64,000 bases of DNA from Ochotona curzoniae (GCF_017591425.1 NW_024467121.1:17868707-17932706); one strand, 5' to 3'. Positions 48,050 to 58,924 are shown, counted from the first letter of the stretch. A program made the numbers and translations. The notes: generated from the letters alone by a model not told the origin.

Positions 48050-48205
48050 TGTGACAACGCTGTGCTAAATGGCATACACAAATCAACTCGTTTACCCCTC
48101 ACAATATCACAGAAACACACCTTTACCAGGGGAGCACGGTTACACCAGGAGCTAGAACAGGCTGCAGATGCAAAGTTCACACCCAGAGTTCCAACCCAAC
48201 CACTG
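48050..48205 (-). mobile_element. MIR
   Basis: GTGCTAAATGGCATACACAA, CTCGTTTACCCCTCACAATA and a GTTCACACCCAGAGTTCCAA end follow inverted MIR. Confidence 0.55.
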
Positions 48206-48287
48206 GGCACGCACACACCGCAGAGGTTGTCCATGGCTCACGTGTACAAGTGCTGAGTGTGTTTTCCATCTGGTGCCTCATTTGAAT

Positions 48288-48600
48288 TTAAAGATTTTTA
48301 TTTATTGGAAAAGCACAGTGACAGATGGAGAGAGAGGCAGAGACAGAGGGATCTCCCATCTGCTGGCTGGTTGACTCCTCAAATGGCTGCAACAGCCAGG
48401 GGTGGGCCAGGCCAAAGCCAGGAGCCGGAATCTGCATCCATGTATTGCACATGGGTGGCAGGGGCCCAAGCACACGGATCACCCTCACAGCTGTCTTTCC
48501 AGACACATTAGCAGAGCTGGGTTGGAAGCAGAACAACTGCACTTGACCTGGTGCTCCTCTGGGAAGGTGCTGGTTTATTACCCCACTGAGCTCCAATGCA
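48288..48600 (-). mobile_element. Lagomorph C-SINE, older form
   Basis: AAAGATTTTTATTTATTGGA tail complement, CTCAAATGGCTGCAACAGCC, ACACATTAGCAGAGCTGGGT. Confidence 0.88.
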
Positions 48601-48604
48601 GGGG

Positions 48605-48740
48605 GTGGGGGTGGGGGCTCTGGCATCTCTTAACTGCCTTTGTTTGCAGCTGAGGAGTGTGAGGCCGAGAAAGAGAATGTGACTTGCCCAAGGTCACACT
48701 CCTAAGGACAACAACTCAGATCCCAGTGTGCACTTACCAG
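48605..48740 (-). mobile_element. MIR
   Basis: GTGACTTGCCCAAGGTCACA with AACTCAGATCCCAGTGTGCA downstream is the inverted MIR core. Confidence 0.75.
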
Positions 48741-49274
48741 CCTCCAGTTCACTGTAGCAACTGGCCAATGTACAGGGACTTTCTCATCACTCTTCTTCAG
48801 AAGCCCTACTAAATGATGTTGCTTAGAGACAGGTACACAAGAGTGACAACTGCAAACCCTCTTTACCCACTTCAAGCGACTTGTTCCACTCTCAGTGCCA
48901 GTCCCCCGGGCTCCCCCTGGCTCGGCTTGCTCACCTTCCTGACAAGGCGTCTTATGAGCTTTCTGAACTTCATGACAGAGAACCCCAGATCCCTCATAGC
49001 CAACCGTTAGTACCACCTGTTACTCCCTAGTGCTCAAATCCTACATGTCTAACCAGAGGTCGCTTTCCCACTAATGCTAACTTGGCTCCTTCTCCAGAGC
49101 TCATTTGATCTGACAGTGGCCTTCTTCCTCAGGCACTGTCCCAGCCTTAGGGCTGGGCAATCCCCCTTGCCTCAGTCTCCCCTGTACCACAGACACCTCA
49201 ATTTAGAGTACATCCCCAGGCACAAGAACATACAACAGGAATGATGTTAACAAGAAGTGCAAGTCACACACTGA
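48741..49274. other. Intergenic, no gene recognised
   Basis: Unique-looking sequence, CT-rich around 48850-49200. Confidence 0.4.
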
Positions 49275-49895
49275 GATTACAGAAAATTAAGCATCCAAAT
49301 AAACAGAGCCATTTTGTGTTGACAGATTAGAAGAGTCAATATTGTGAAGACAGCAATTTTTCCTGAGCTGATATGTGGATTCCAAATAATTCTTATCAAT
49401 ATCCCAATAGGTTTGATTTTTGCAAAAACTGACAAACAGACCTTGAAATTGATATAGAAATGCAAAGGACTCACAATTGGCAGAACAATCTGAAAAAAGA
49501 TGAAGCTGGGAAAAGTATAGTTAGCTGATTTTAAAACTTAAAAGAACTCTTACCATGTACAAGTATGTTCAATTGACTTTTGCTATAAACATAGTAGGGG
49601 AGAACATTTTAACACATGGTGCTGAGACCATAGGAATTTACATACATTTACCTTATGCAATATGTAAAAATTCAAAATGGCTTACAGGCTCAACCTTAAG
49701 AGCTAGAACAATAAAACTTCCAAAATAAAACCTAACAGAAAATCTTTATGGACTTGATTAGGCTGAAAGATAGTATTAAAAGGAAAATCAATGTAACAAC
49801 AGAGACATACACACACATATACACATAAGCACTTGATTACATTGACTTAATTAAAATTAAAAATTTGCACTTTAAAAGACACTATTAACCAGCAT
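49275..49895 (+). mobile_element. Old L1 ORF2 fragment
   Basis: AATATCCCAATAGGTTTGAT, GAAATGCAAAGGACTCACAA, GAACATTTTAACACATGGTG and CAATAAAACTTCCAAAATAA keep the L1 ORF2 order. Heavily mutated. Confidence 0.7.
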
Positions 49896-50564
49896 GGTTG
49901 CCTATTCTATTCTGTTCAATTTGCAAGGGGATGTAAGTGAACCACTGCCACCAACTTGCTTGGGTCCTTGGGTGAGGGTAGGAGCCACTGAGGGCTTTTG
50001 ATGTAGGCAGAGCTATAGCCAAGGGCCTCCCCAGACCAGGCTGCTACACCGATAGGCATGCATAAGAGTTGGGGTAGGGGTGAGAAAGGTGGGAGGATGG
50101 GTTGGGTGGTGAAAGAGCCAGTGCTATGGTGTTCCTGGGCTAGGCTGTAGCATGGGCAAGCTGGAACTGGGACTGGGCTGGGCAGAAGTCCTGGAGAACC
50201 TGTGGACCAGGCCACTGTGCCTACTGTTGAAGTCTCCCCAATGGCTTTTGGTGTCAGCAAGCAGAACACTGTTTCATTTCCTGTTGGCTTCAGACACATC
50301 AGGATGTCCAGTCTCAGCGACCAGAATCCCTGAGTGTGTGGTATGAGACCACCTACTGCTGACTCCTGTGCAAAAAAGTCAACCATATCTCAGAGTACTG
50401 ATGAAGATGCAGGGGCCATAGTCAATGGCACAGCTTCAGAGTGGAATCTACTAGAAAAATATAGAAACAGAATTTAAAGCCTGGTATGCACAAGCCCTAT
50501 GTCACTAATCAGCAAGCAGTAACAATAGAAAATGGTAATAAATCTGCACACTTTAGCAACCCTG
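49896..50564. other. Intergenic, no gene recognised
   Basis: Opposed ORFs of 156 (minus) and 64 (plus) codons overlap here. No domain is recognisable in either. Confidence 0.4.
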
Positions 50565-50660
50565 GGATTAAGAGTTGGCAGTGGAGGGGAGACTCTATCT
50601 TACTCTGTGTAAACCTGCTTTTCAAACAAAACGAAATAAAACAAAATAAAACAAAACACC
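50565..50660 (+). mobile_element. Possible 3' end of a C-SINE
   Basis: GTAAACCTGCTTTTCAAACA followed by AAATAAAACAAAATAAAAC resembles a SINE tail only. Confidence 0.4.
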
Positions 50661-50667
50661 TAACCAT

Positions 50668-50960
50668 TTAAAAATGTATTTAAAAGGCAGAGCTGCAGGG
50701 AGAGGGAGGGACAAGGATCTTCATCAGCTGGTTCACTCCTCAGATGGCAACAAGGGCTAAAGCTGGGTCAAGTATGAAGTAGGAGTTAGGAGCTTCAACC
50801 AAGTCTCCTATAGGAGTAGCAGTTGGCCAGGCACCTGCTTCATCCTTTCCTGCCCTACCATACACACTGCAGGTGGTGTGACTGGGACGAGCCATGGGGG
50901 ATGCTGGCATCACAGGCACCTGCTTGACCTGCTACACCCAAGTGCTAGTCCCCTAGACAT
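50668..50960 (-). mobile_element. Lagomorph C-SINE, older form
   Basis: AAAAATGTATTTAAAAGGCA tail complement, GCTGGTTCACTCCTCAGATG, and TACACCCAAGTGCTAGTCCC head. Confidence 0.8.
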
Positions 50961-52052
50961 TCCTACTGTCTTTTAGCCTCTCTCCCCTTCACGCACCACT
51001 CTCATGCAGAGATTTGCTTGCTGTGTCCTGTGAATAAATCATCTGGGGTTCCTAAAGTAATTCCTCCAACCAGTTTTGGGAAATTTAAAAACTTTATTAG
51101 GACCTTTGTCCACCTAGTCTTGCAGGTAGTTTACAGATTTCATCAGTTTCTAGAAAGTTGCAGAGCATTTCCTGTTGGACTTGTTTGACTGTTAGTTGTT
51201 CACTTTGCTTTCTGCATTTGCTTTCTTTAGATCTTCTTCTGTTGACAGTTCTTGTGAAATTGTAAACTTTCCTTCTCAATACAGCACACTGAATCTCTTG
51301 TTCTTCTGAGGCAGGGAGCTGTAATGCCTTTTTATCTCTCTGACATCATCTTCAACTTTTTTTTCTGGGTTGATTATGTGAGGCAACTTCTTGTTGGGTG
51401 CTTTCCCCTCATTAGCAGGTGAAACTAGCTTTTCCTTTTATGGGAGTCACTAGGTGTTTTTTAACTTGTTGATTTTCTGGAAACAAGCTGTAAGTTGACA
51501 GATGAAGCTGACAAATTTGATTTCTTGAAAACTTCAACTTGGATAGAAAATAATAAACTCCAAAAGGTGTACTGAGGAAAAAATTACATTTCTCACAACC
51601 AAAATAAGGGACATCTTTACGTAAATAATCTGGTTAAATGGCAAAAATTAAATAAATAAATACATGAGCAACCCTCATTGGGATTTCAGCTCCAATCTTG
51701 CGTTCTTTTCTCTTGGATGAATTTCATATTCATCTATTCTTGTTGGGTGACTGAATCAGGGTTTATTTACCTTGGGTAGCAGCCCTGTTCTCTTTGTGGT
51801 CTGGAGGTTTAGGGCTGCCTGAGCAGCTGCATGGGGGAGTGCTACAGAGGCCACTGTTGACTTTGGGTCTCTTGTCCTTGCTCTTCCATGTCTGCTTTGT
51901 TGCTGCCCTGTTCAGGCTAGCTGTGGTGATGAGGACTCCTGTGGCATGGTGCTCTGTAACCCTGACACACTTTTTGTCCCATAGGTTAGCTGAGCGTTCC
52001 TGCAGCCTTTTGGCACCTTGCATCCTTCCTCCCTTCACAGGGCTGGAACATG
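50961..52052. other. Intergenic, unidentified AT-rich block
   Basis: No gene supported. The minus strand between about 51430 and 51070 ends in AATAAAG and carries a Lys/Arg/Gln-rich broken frame, which could be an unrecognised retropseudogene. Confidence 0.35.
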
Positions 52053-52174
52053 CAGGTGGAGACGAGAAGGTGATTGTGACAAAGGTTCCAGGAACTGTGA
52101 AATGGGTCAGTGTGAAAAACCAATATGAATTCATCAATTGAAATGACAGCAAGGAAGACATTTTTGTACATCAG
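52053..52174 (+). pseudogene. YBX1-type cold-shock-domain retropseudogene fragment
   Basis: Translation in one frame reads GDEKVIVTKVPGTVKW followed by a diverged VSVKNQYEFIN, then a TGA stop, then NDSKEDIFVHQ. This aligns over about 40 residues with the start of the Y-box protein cold-shock domain, including the TVKW and the EDxFVHQ nucleic-acid-binding region. The parent gene has an exon junction within this stretch, so the uninterrupted copy points to retrotransposition. The stop replaces a conserved Arg, and the aromatic RNP1 residues are altered. Homology stops after HQ, and an L1 3' UTR-like sequence follows. It cannot encode a working protein. YBX3 is a possible alternative parent. Confidence 0.75.
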
Positions 52175-52184
52175 CTGTAAAACA

Positions 52185-52450
52185 CGATCTACTGTGTGAT
52201 TCTACACATATCCAGAAAATAAAATATGGACAGCACATGGGTCGGTAGCTGCTGGCGGCTGCGAGTGCAAAGGGATCTGACAAGGAATGAGCAAAAACCA
52301 TCTCTCTCTAAAGTGACAGAAACATTCTAAAATTGGTTGTGATAGCTTGTACAATTTTGAAATTTACTAAAGAATCATCAAAGTGTCAATTCCTTTGGTG
52401 AGGATATTTTGATAGATAAGTATACATCTTCTCAAAATTCGTTCAGGGGG
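52185..52450 (+). mobile_element. Old L1 3' UTR end
   Basis: TGTGATTCTACACATATCCA, AAAGTGACAGAAACATTCTA and TTGTGATAGCTTGTACAATT with TGAAATTTACTAAAGAATCA resemble ancient L1 3' ends. Confidence 0.55.
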
Positions 52451-52459
52451 AGAGGGGTG

Positions 52460-52620
52460 CACAGATGTGGATTCTAGTCCTATTACTATGCCAGCTGCAA
52501 AACTCAGGGAATTGCTTAACCTGTGTGCCTTAGTTTTCTCATCTGTAAACTGGACATTGTAGGAGTGTGTACTTTGTGAGGATTAAATGAACAGCACCAG
52601 ATACATTCCAACCAATCAGT
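52460..52620 (+). mobile_element. MIR
   Basis: GCTTAACCTGTGTGCCTTAG, TTTTCTCATCTGTAAACTGG and TGTGAGGATTAAATGAACAG are the MIR core in plus orientation. Confidence 0.85.
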
Positions 52621-53334
52621 TAGCTGTTTTTCTTATTAGGGTTATACTCACATAATTGTCAAGACAATTTCACTTACTAGTAGTTAGTTCTCAAACACAT
52701 TTTCTTCAAGACTTCTTCCCTGGCCTCACCGGTTGTTCCACCTTTTGCTAAAGCACTTGCCATGGTCTCCTGTCTTCTCAACTATTCCTAGAATTCTTTC
52801 TCATATCAGCCTCCGCAGCCTAGAGAAACCACACAGAAAATGGAAACAAAACCATGGCAGAATCCATCTACGGGATCAAATTCAGTTGCACACAAGACAC
52901 TCGTGATCTGGTCTGTTTGGGGTCTTACACCCCTCACACCACACCCCATATATCCTAGTGGAAAATCTCTACACCCATATTTTTCACTTGTTTTGACATA
53001 CTAGTTCTTTCAGTTTTAGCTGAGGGACCCTCCATGGGCTTCCCAGAATCCTTTGCACTGGGCTCATAATTTGCCTTTGTGTGCTTCCAACAACAGCCTG
53101 TGACTATCTGCAGCACTGAGCTGAGACACACTGATTACAAAACCTGCTGTGCATCCTGAAGCAGGAACTTAGCACAGTCCTGCTTCCCACCAGATGCTCA
53201 GGAAAATGCTGACTAAGCCAAATGCAGACAGTCAGCATTTTCTCAGGTCCTAAAATGTTCTTTGCCTCACAAGCATCTGAAATGTTTTTAAGGTCATCAC
53301 TTAAAAGGAAATGAGAGACAGCGTTTGTGTATAG
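52621..53334. other. Downstream flank of USP6NL
   Basis: Unique-looking sequence containing a perfect 13-bp inverted repeat at 53202-53242. No gene recognised. Confidence 0.4.
53202..53242. repeat. Perfect 13-bp inverted repeat, 15-nt loop
   Basis: GAAAATGCTGACT (53202-53214) and AGTCAGCATTTTC (53230-53242) are exact complements. Confidence 0.9.
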
Positions 53335-53355
53335 AAATGAGTATCTTAATAAGGT

Positions 53356-53361
53356 TTTATT
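53356..53361 (-). terminator. Candidate distal poly(A) signal of USP6NL
   Basis: TTTATT on the plus strand reads AATAAA on the minus strand. Cleavage would be expected about 10-30 nt downstream, near 53326-53346. It is the last canonical hexamer I found before repeat-rich DNA resumes. Confidence 0.5.
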
Positions 53362-54199
53362 TTGAAGAACTATTTTAAGCAGAAAAAGGACAGAGTGACG
53401 TCACCTACCCTTGAAGCCATTCAGAGTGCCTGTAACTGCCAGGAGCTCCTTGGCCAGCAACGGTTCATCTGTGCAACAGGATTTCTTCTAAGTTTCATGA
53501 TGTCAATTTCTAGATCCTGAAACTCCTGATCTCTTCAGCAGTTTTGAGAAATATTACAGAGGGGACATGAAACAATTATCTTAATTCTTTGAAAGAGGTT
53601 AGTGATGCACCTTTTAAGATACTTGGGGAGGAATTACAATCACTCCACACCCAGGACCCTTTCACATGTTCCCATTTAAGTGGTCTGTCAGGGAACCTAA
53701 GCAGAGGAAAATCTGAAAGTTCATGACATCACTTTAAAGAACAGCTAGGTCAAGATCTACTCTCAGGAAGCCATCAATGAGTTTCCTTGCTTCTCATTTG
53801 TAACACAGTGGCAGTAAGTTTTATACACAACCAAAAACCCACCAGAAAGTAAATGCATGAATTCTTACAACTCAAATGGATTCCCTTTTCCAAGGATGAC
53901 TACCTCGGATCATCTTAAGTCATTTTAAATTCATCCAATCAATGTCCATCAGTATTCCTATTAGACAATTAAAGGCCTCTGAAAGATAACTTAGAATAAA
54001 TCTTCAAACCATAGTTTGAGTAAGATTAGGATGCATTAATTGTTAGTGTACATAACGGATACAATAAAGTGCATACTAAATCAAAGATATGATTCCAAAA
54101 GGCAACTAGAATAGCCCATTTCTGTAAGACTTAGGTTGGCTGTGAATAAGCTCTTGTAGACAGGGCATATTTTTCTCTAATCATGAAAGTGTAAAGAAA

Positions 54200-54490
54200 A
54201 TAGTGGCTGGTGTTGTGGCAGCAGGCTAACCTCATGGGGACATTCGATCTCAGAGTGCCAGTTCAGGTCTTGGCGGCCTCACTTCCATCCCAGCTCCCTG
54301 TTAATATGCCTGGGAAGGCAGCAAAAGATGGTCCAAGTGCTTTGGCCTCTGCCACTTGGACAGAACTGGCTGGAGTTCCTGGCTCCTGACCCAGCCCAGG
54401 CTGATGTGGTAATCTGGTAATCACAACAGTGGATGAAATCTCTATCATTTTCCCCACCGACTTTCAAAAAAATTAATAAATAAGTGAAAA
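54200..54490 (+). mobile_element. C-SINE within the presumed USP6NL 3' UTR, antisense
   Basis: GTGGCTGGTGTTGTGGCAGC head, CCAGCTCCCTGTTAATATGC core, AAAAAAATTAATAAATAAGT tail. It is the only interspersed repeat seen in the 4-kb UTR. Confidence 0.85.
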
Positions 54491-55582
54491 GAAAATTGGA
54501 TCTCACCAAATTATTGCTTAGGTACAGTTTCTGTGCTTACATTACATTGGGATTAAATTTTCAAAAGTCCATGTAAAAGACACATGGAATATGATAAAAT
54601 TTAATATTAGAATCTTCTTAAAGTAAAAAAATACAATCACATTCTATAAATAACTATTGTTATTCTTTAGAAAAATCCTATAGATTCTGTTTTCCTTCTT
54701 CCAAGAAACATTTTGCTGCTGATATTTTGATTTCTGAATTTTTAAAAGTTAATCTTTAAAAGAGCCATTCTTTAAAAAAAAAAACTTTAAAAAAACCACT
54801 TGGGAAGGGTGGGGAAATCCCAGACCTTATCGAATTGTACCATAAAATTAAATCTTAAAATGTAAAAAAACTTTGAAAAATATAAACACCTGTAAATGAG
54901 TGAAAATTTTAAAACCTGTTGAGACTCTGTACCTAGTTTCTATAATTTAAGTTAAACATATGCAGAAATTAAAACCCAAACGCTTTTTAAGCAAAACGCC
55001 AATGAATGCTGGCCAAATATTTACACCAAGTACATGCAGCTACAGAGAATTGTCTCTATGCCATGAAAATCTCTACCACCTATGGTTTTCATAAATATAA
55101 TGATCCACTTTACCTATATTTTTCATCTTTTATCATTATTTTCTTACCTTTTACCAAAAATAAGTTTGATAGAATAAAACTGTATCCTGGCAAAATAATT
55201 TCAAATTAAAGCTTTCTACTTGAGAAATGAAGTTACATTTTATAATGGGAAGAACTGGAAATAACACCTTAAGTGCTAATAATAATAATGTTGCATTAAG
55301 TAAAAAAGAGGTGATGTGTTCCTAATTATAGTCTTACTGGAAATTAATAAGGACATAACACACAAGCATGACATACAGAGACCTAGTTATGCAGGTGAAG
55401 ACTAGGCAACATCTACTCAATTATAAAAGAAGCACCAAGGATTCTAGATTTCTGTAATTCTTTAAAACACACATAAAGACACAAAACAAAATGCAATTAT
55501 TACTTTTAGCATGTTAAAAACAATCACATCAAAAAAGTATACAGATAAAAAATGTAATAGATAACATAGGAAAATAGCACAT

Positions 55583-55662
55583 GTATGTGTGTATATATAT
55601 ATATATATTTGGTATATATATATATAAAAATCTACAGTATTTACCACTGTTTATATATATAT
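55583..55662. repeat. (TG)n/(TA)n microsatellite
   Basis: ATGTATGTGTGTATATATAT and two further TATATA runs within 80 bases, in the 3' UTR. Confidence 0.9.
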
Positions 55663-55723
55663 TTTTGGAGCAGCACAACTGCTGCCATCATAAACTAAAT
55701 TGTACAACTTAATTTTATTACAC

Positions 55724-55729
55724 ATCACA
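55724..55729 (-). terminator. Candidate proximal poly(A) signal of USP6NL (second)
   Basis: AATAAA on the minus strand (TTTATT on plus), 55 bases beyond the first proximal hexamer. The two close hexamers could serve one cleavage region. Confidence 0.3.
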
Positions 55730-55783
55730 GAATCAAAATTTTAAAAACTGGAAGTAACATCCTTAGCTACCTTTTTCTATACA

Positions 55784-55789
55784 TTTATT
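55784..55789 (-). terminator. Candidate proximal poly(A) signal of USP6NL
   Basis: AATAAA on the minus strand, about 1.63 kb after the stop codon. A second hexamer follows at 55724-55729. Either would give a shorter UTR that still keeps the Pumilio-like site at 55941-55948. Confidence 0.35.
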
Positions 55790-55940
55790 TCTTAACTTCC
55801 ACACTGTCTAAATCAAGAGCTCTGTTATTTTATCAGGATTTTGTTTAGCTTCAGTGTAGTGTTTTGCTTTAATACACTTGCATTTGTTCTGATATTTAAT
55901 AACATTATTACTAAGTTGATTAAAATTACATTAGACTCAT

Positions 55941-55948
55941 TATATACA
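55941..55948 (-). promoter_or_regulatory. Pumilio-response-element match in the 3' UTR
   Basis: The minus strand reads TGTATATA, an exact match to the UGUANAUA Pumilio consensus, in the sense orientation of USP6NL. An 8-mer in AT-rich sequence can occur by chance, and the adjacent context is AT-rich. Confidence 0.3.
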
Positions 55949-57420
55949 TAAAAATCACTGTCACATTCACTAACTAAACAAATATTACTTTCATTGTAAA
56001 GACATATTTTGTACCTTGAAAGCTTAAAGCCCCAGCTTGCAACAGGAAGAACCATCAACGTTAGATTTTCTAATTCTCCATTATTCAAATGTGAGCAAAG
56101 TAATGTTGAAAACAAGCTCTCTAATTAAACACAGAGTCGTATTTTGTGGGAATCCCCAAAACTCTGCCAGGATTTTGGTAACTGTAGTGTAAGGATATTC
56201 TTAAAAATATCCCTGCTTTCTGCACTCCATGAACCTGAATTTTTTTCACCAAAACAGAGGAAGTTTGAAATTACGAAAGTTATATATTTTTAAAGATCAA
56301 AGTTCTAGGCTCCTAATAATTAGAATTAAAAAAAAACAACAACACAATTTTATCATGGGTAAGTACAGTGATATCCAACTTCTTTAAACAGACTTCCAGA
56401 AAAGTATTCTGTACAGGCCACCCTTGAGGGGCCATTATGCTGAGGCCCTGCATGAATCTAAAGGGCATGATGACAAAGAACCATCTTCTTGAACCTGCTT
56501 TCAAATGACCCTCAAAGGCATGTCTGATGTCCTGGGTGAATGCTGGATTATCAGAAAATTACAACCTTTGGAGGCATTCTCTCCAGCTGTGTTTGTGTGC
56601 CTCAGGCAAGCAACAATCAGCTCCTGGCTTTGCAAGAGTCAGACCCCAACAAGGGGCACAAAAGTGCTAAGATGACCTCAGGTAAATGGATAATGCACCT
56701 CTGCATCTTTGTCCATAAATTTCATGTTAACTGCCTTGACGCTCAGCACCACAGTAAGTGGCTGTCCTCTCTCTCCAACATCTTTAGTTTTCAGGTTGAA
56801 AGTAAATGGCAGCAACTGAAAAAAGGATAAGCCTTCTCTGAGATACTCCACTAATCAAGTCAGTGTACTCTTTACAGTCACTTTAGGACATGAATTAAAG
56901 GGGGACTGGACTAAAAGACAATTTAAGGAAAAGAAGAATAACATGATTCCAGGGATCTAAATTTAAAATATTTTAAAAATCTTTCTTCAATTCCATGTTA
57001 AAACATGTATGCATAGATGTCTATAGCTATTAAAAGATGTTTTACTACTTATAGTTTACAAAACACCTACTCTAGTTTTTCACTGTTTTGTAACATTAGT
57101 CAAAACAGAACGGGCCAATCAGAGTAAAAATGTTCAGGTTCTGAAGGAAGACATGAAGTGAGTTGAATTATTACTGTGTGTGCATCCCTAAAAGCTATTG
57201 CTAGGTTTCCAGGTTCAGTGATGATGCAGTTTAAAACGCTCATCTTACGCACACCTACATGAGGATGAAAACAACTCTGTATACTTTCGTTACTAACATA
57301 CATCAGAATTGTAAGAGTTGTTTACAATAGTATAAAATACTGCTTTGGCAATTATAAACATAGCAATGCAGATTTCATATGGTTTCTGTTCTCTTGTCTT
57401 GAGCAAACACAGATTCAGTG

Positions 57421-58808
57421 TCACAGCAATACTGATTCTTGAATAGAAAGCGCGTCCTGATTTCTGTAGTGATATGCTGGCGGCGTGGGCCCAGAATACT
57501 GATACCTGGATGGACTGGCATCTTGCACAGATGGTGAGGGTCTATACCTCACTGGACTGTCTACTGAAACTGGTGGGAGGTCATGGTCCTGAAAGGGTAT
57601 GTGCTGAAAACTGCTTAAGTGGCTACGGTTGCCATCTCGAGTCCACGACTGCCCATGCAGCTCAGGTCTGTATGTGTAACTCACTTCTGACCATTTCCTG
57701 TTATCTGGCAAATAATCCACTGGAGGAATGATGAATTTTCCATTCCTTGGTGACCCTGAATTGCCTGAATATCCCCTGGCACCAGCATCAGCAGGAAGGA
57801 CTTCTATGCGACTTGAGGGCAGTACAAGAGGGGTGGGGCGGCCATATGGCTTCTCAGGGGAAATACCAACTGAGAGAGTGGAACCATACAGTCTCCGGGA
57901 AGGGCTAATTTGAGACCCAGGGCTAAATGGTGGAGACACAAAACTGCTGTTAGCGGTAGGCATGTGTTTTGGAGAATTCCCATGGTAAACAGGGGGATTA
58001 CTGTAAGATGGTGGGTGCGCCAGCCCGTGCTCCTCCAATTCTAACTGGGATGGGTACCTCACATAACTGGGAGGCTGGACTTTAAAAGTAAACCTGTTGG
58101 ACACTTTTGAAGGACTAGAACTTGGCTCAGCATACTTTCTTGGGCTACTTGAGTAAACAGCATTCCGTGGGCTTTGAGAGTAAGCTCTTTCTAGAGCATC
58201 TTCCACAGCAGCTCCGTTCTCGTGTTCCGGTTCGGGGACATTGTCATACTGTGAGGCATTGGAGCCCCGTTTCCCATCATCGGCATCCAAAACCTTGACC
58301 TTCGGCCGCACATTTGAAGCTCGAACATCAGCAGCATTCGGGACAGAGGCTAGTGTAAGTGTGGGGTGCACAGGTCTACTGTTCCCTTCCATGGCCTGTT
58401 TGGCAGTTCTCTCAATAGCTGAAGTATCTGATGGTTTGTTCCATTTGGGCATAAATTCCTTCTTGACATTCGAAGTGGCATTACTATTCTGGTTGGCAGT
58501 TGCATGATTATAGTGCTTGGAACTGTCCTGTGGACCTGAAGGGAGTTTCCTTTGAAACTCTGCATCATCTTTAAGCTTTTTACTTTCCTCATCTATTGAC
58601 TTCCGTCTCGGCTGCCTGCCTCTCTCTGGATGGTGAGGGGAATGCTCGTGCTTCTTGGAAGGCGATGCTGAACTTTCCCTTCTGCTGCTGACATGGGGAC
58701 TGGGCCTGCCAACACTTCTCTGTCCATTGCTCATACGATGAATGGTGCCAGACTGGAATTCTGGAGGGAACTGCCCCAGGGGTTTCTTTGGATATTCATC
58801 CTCTTTAC
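57421..58808 (-). CDS. USP6NL: USP6NL (RN-tre) terminal coding exon, C-terminal half of the protein
   Basis: The exon encodes the last 461 whole residues plus one split codon of USP6 N-terminal-like protein, and ends in TGA at 57421-57423. USP6NL is a TBC-domain GTPase-activating protein for endosomal and Golgi Rabs (Rab5, Rab43) that binds Eps8 and links growth-factor receptor signalling to endocytosis. The TBC domain is encoded by upstream exons outside this window; this part is the disordered, Ser/Pro-rich tail. Numbering from the internal Met at 58734, visible motifs are RRKS (43-46, a basophilic kinase site), YDNV (163-166, a Grb2-SH2 type site if phosphorylated), PPxY at 221-224, 241-244, 247-250 and 418-421, and PPVDY (337-341), the PxxDY ligand class of the Eps8 SH3 domain. 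The ending SIQESVLL matches the mammalian protein as I remember it. The Met at 58734 is not a start: the frame stays open upstream (KEDEYPKKPLGQ) to the acceptor. No frameshift or stop interrupts it. Confidence 0.95.
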
Positions 58809-58830
58809 CTAAAGAGAAGAGAAATTCATT
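58809..58830 (-). promoter_or_regulatory. Splice acceptor of the USP6NL terminal exon
   Basis: Read on the minus strand, a pyrimidine run ending TTCTCTTCTCTTTAG directly precedes the exon (AG at 58810-58809). The first exon base is 58808 and two bases complete a codon begun in the previous exon, so the intron is phase 1. The frame then runs unbroken to the stop. Confidence 0.9.
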
Positions 58831-58924
58831 AAGGAATCAATCATATGAGTAAACGGATCCAATACAAGAAACCCATTATTAACAACTATATACTTGAGGC
58901 ACACCAACAAACATGCATATGAGG

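Larger units (their letters stand above)
53335..57420 (-). other. USP6NL: Probable 3' UTR of USP6NL (about 4.1 kb)
   Basis: Downstream of the TGA the DNA is AT-rich and nearly free of interspersed repeats, unlike the rest of the window. The exceptions are one SINE at 54200-54490 and a TA microsatellite near 55.6 kb. Minus-strand AATAAA hexamers lie at 55784-55789, 55724-55729 and 53356-53361. The last would close the UTR just before repeats resume (MIR at 52.46 kb, L1 at 52.19 kb). A Pumilio-type UGUAUAUA lies at 55941-55948. The exact end is inferred; no transcript evidence is available here. Confidence 0.6.

Noticed and set aside
49916..50386. 156-codon minus-strand ORF
   Set aside because: Low-complexity Pro/Ser-rich translation, an overlapping ORF on the other strand, and no homology recognised.
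51070..51430. Possible retropseudogene on the minus strand ending in AATAAAG
   Set aside because: The Lys/Arg-rich broken frame could not be assigned to any protein and no A-tail or target-site duplication is visible.
51763..52161. 132-codon minus-strand ORF
   Set aside because: It overlaps the YBX1-like pseudogene in antisense; no domain is visible.
58734..58734. Met at 58734 as a separate start codon for a short protein
   Set aside because: The frame continues upstream into a splice acceptor, and the peptide upstream matches USP6NL.
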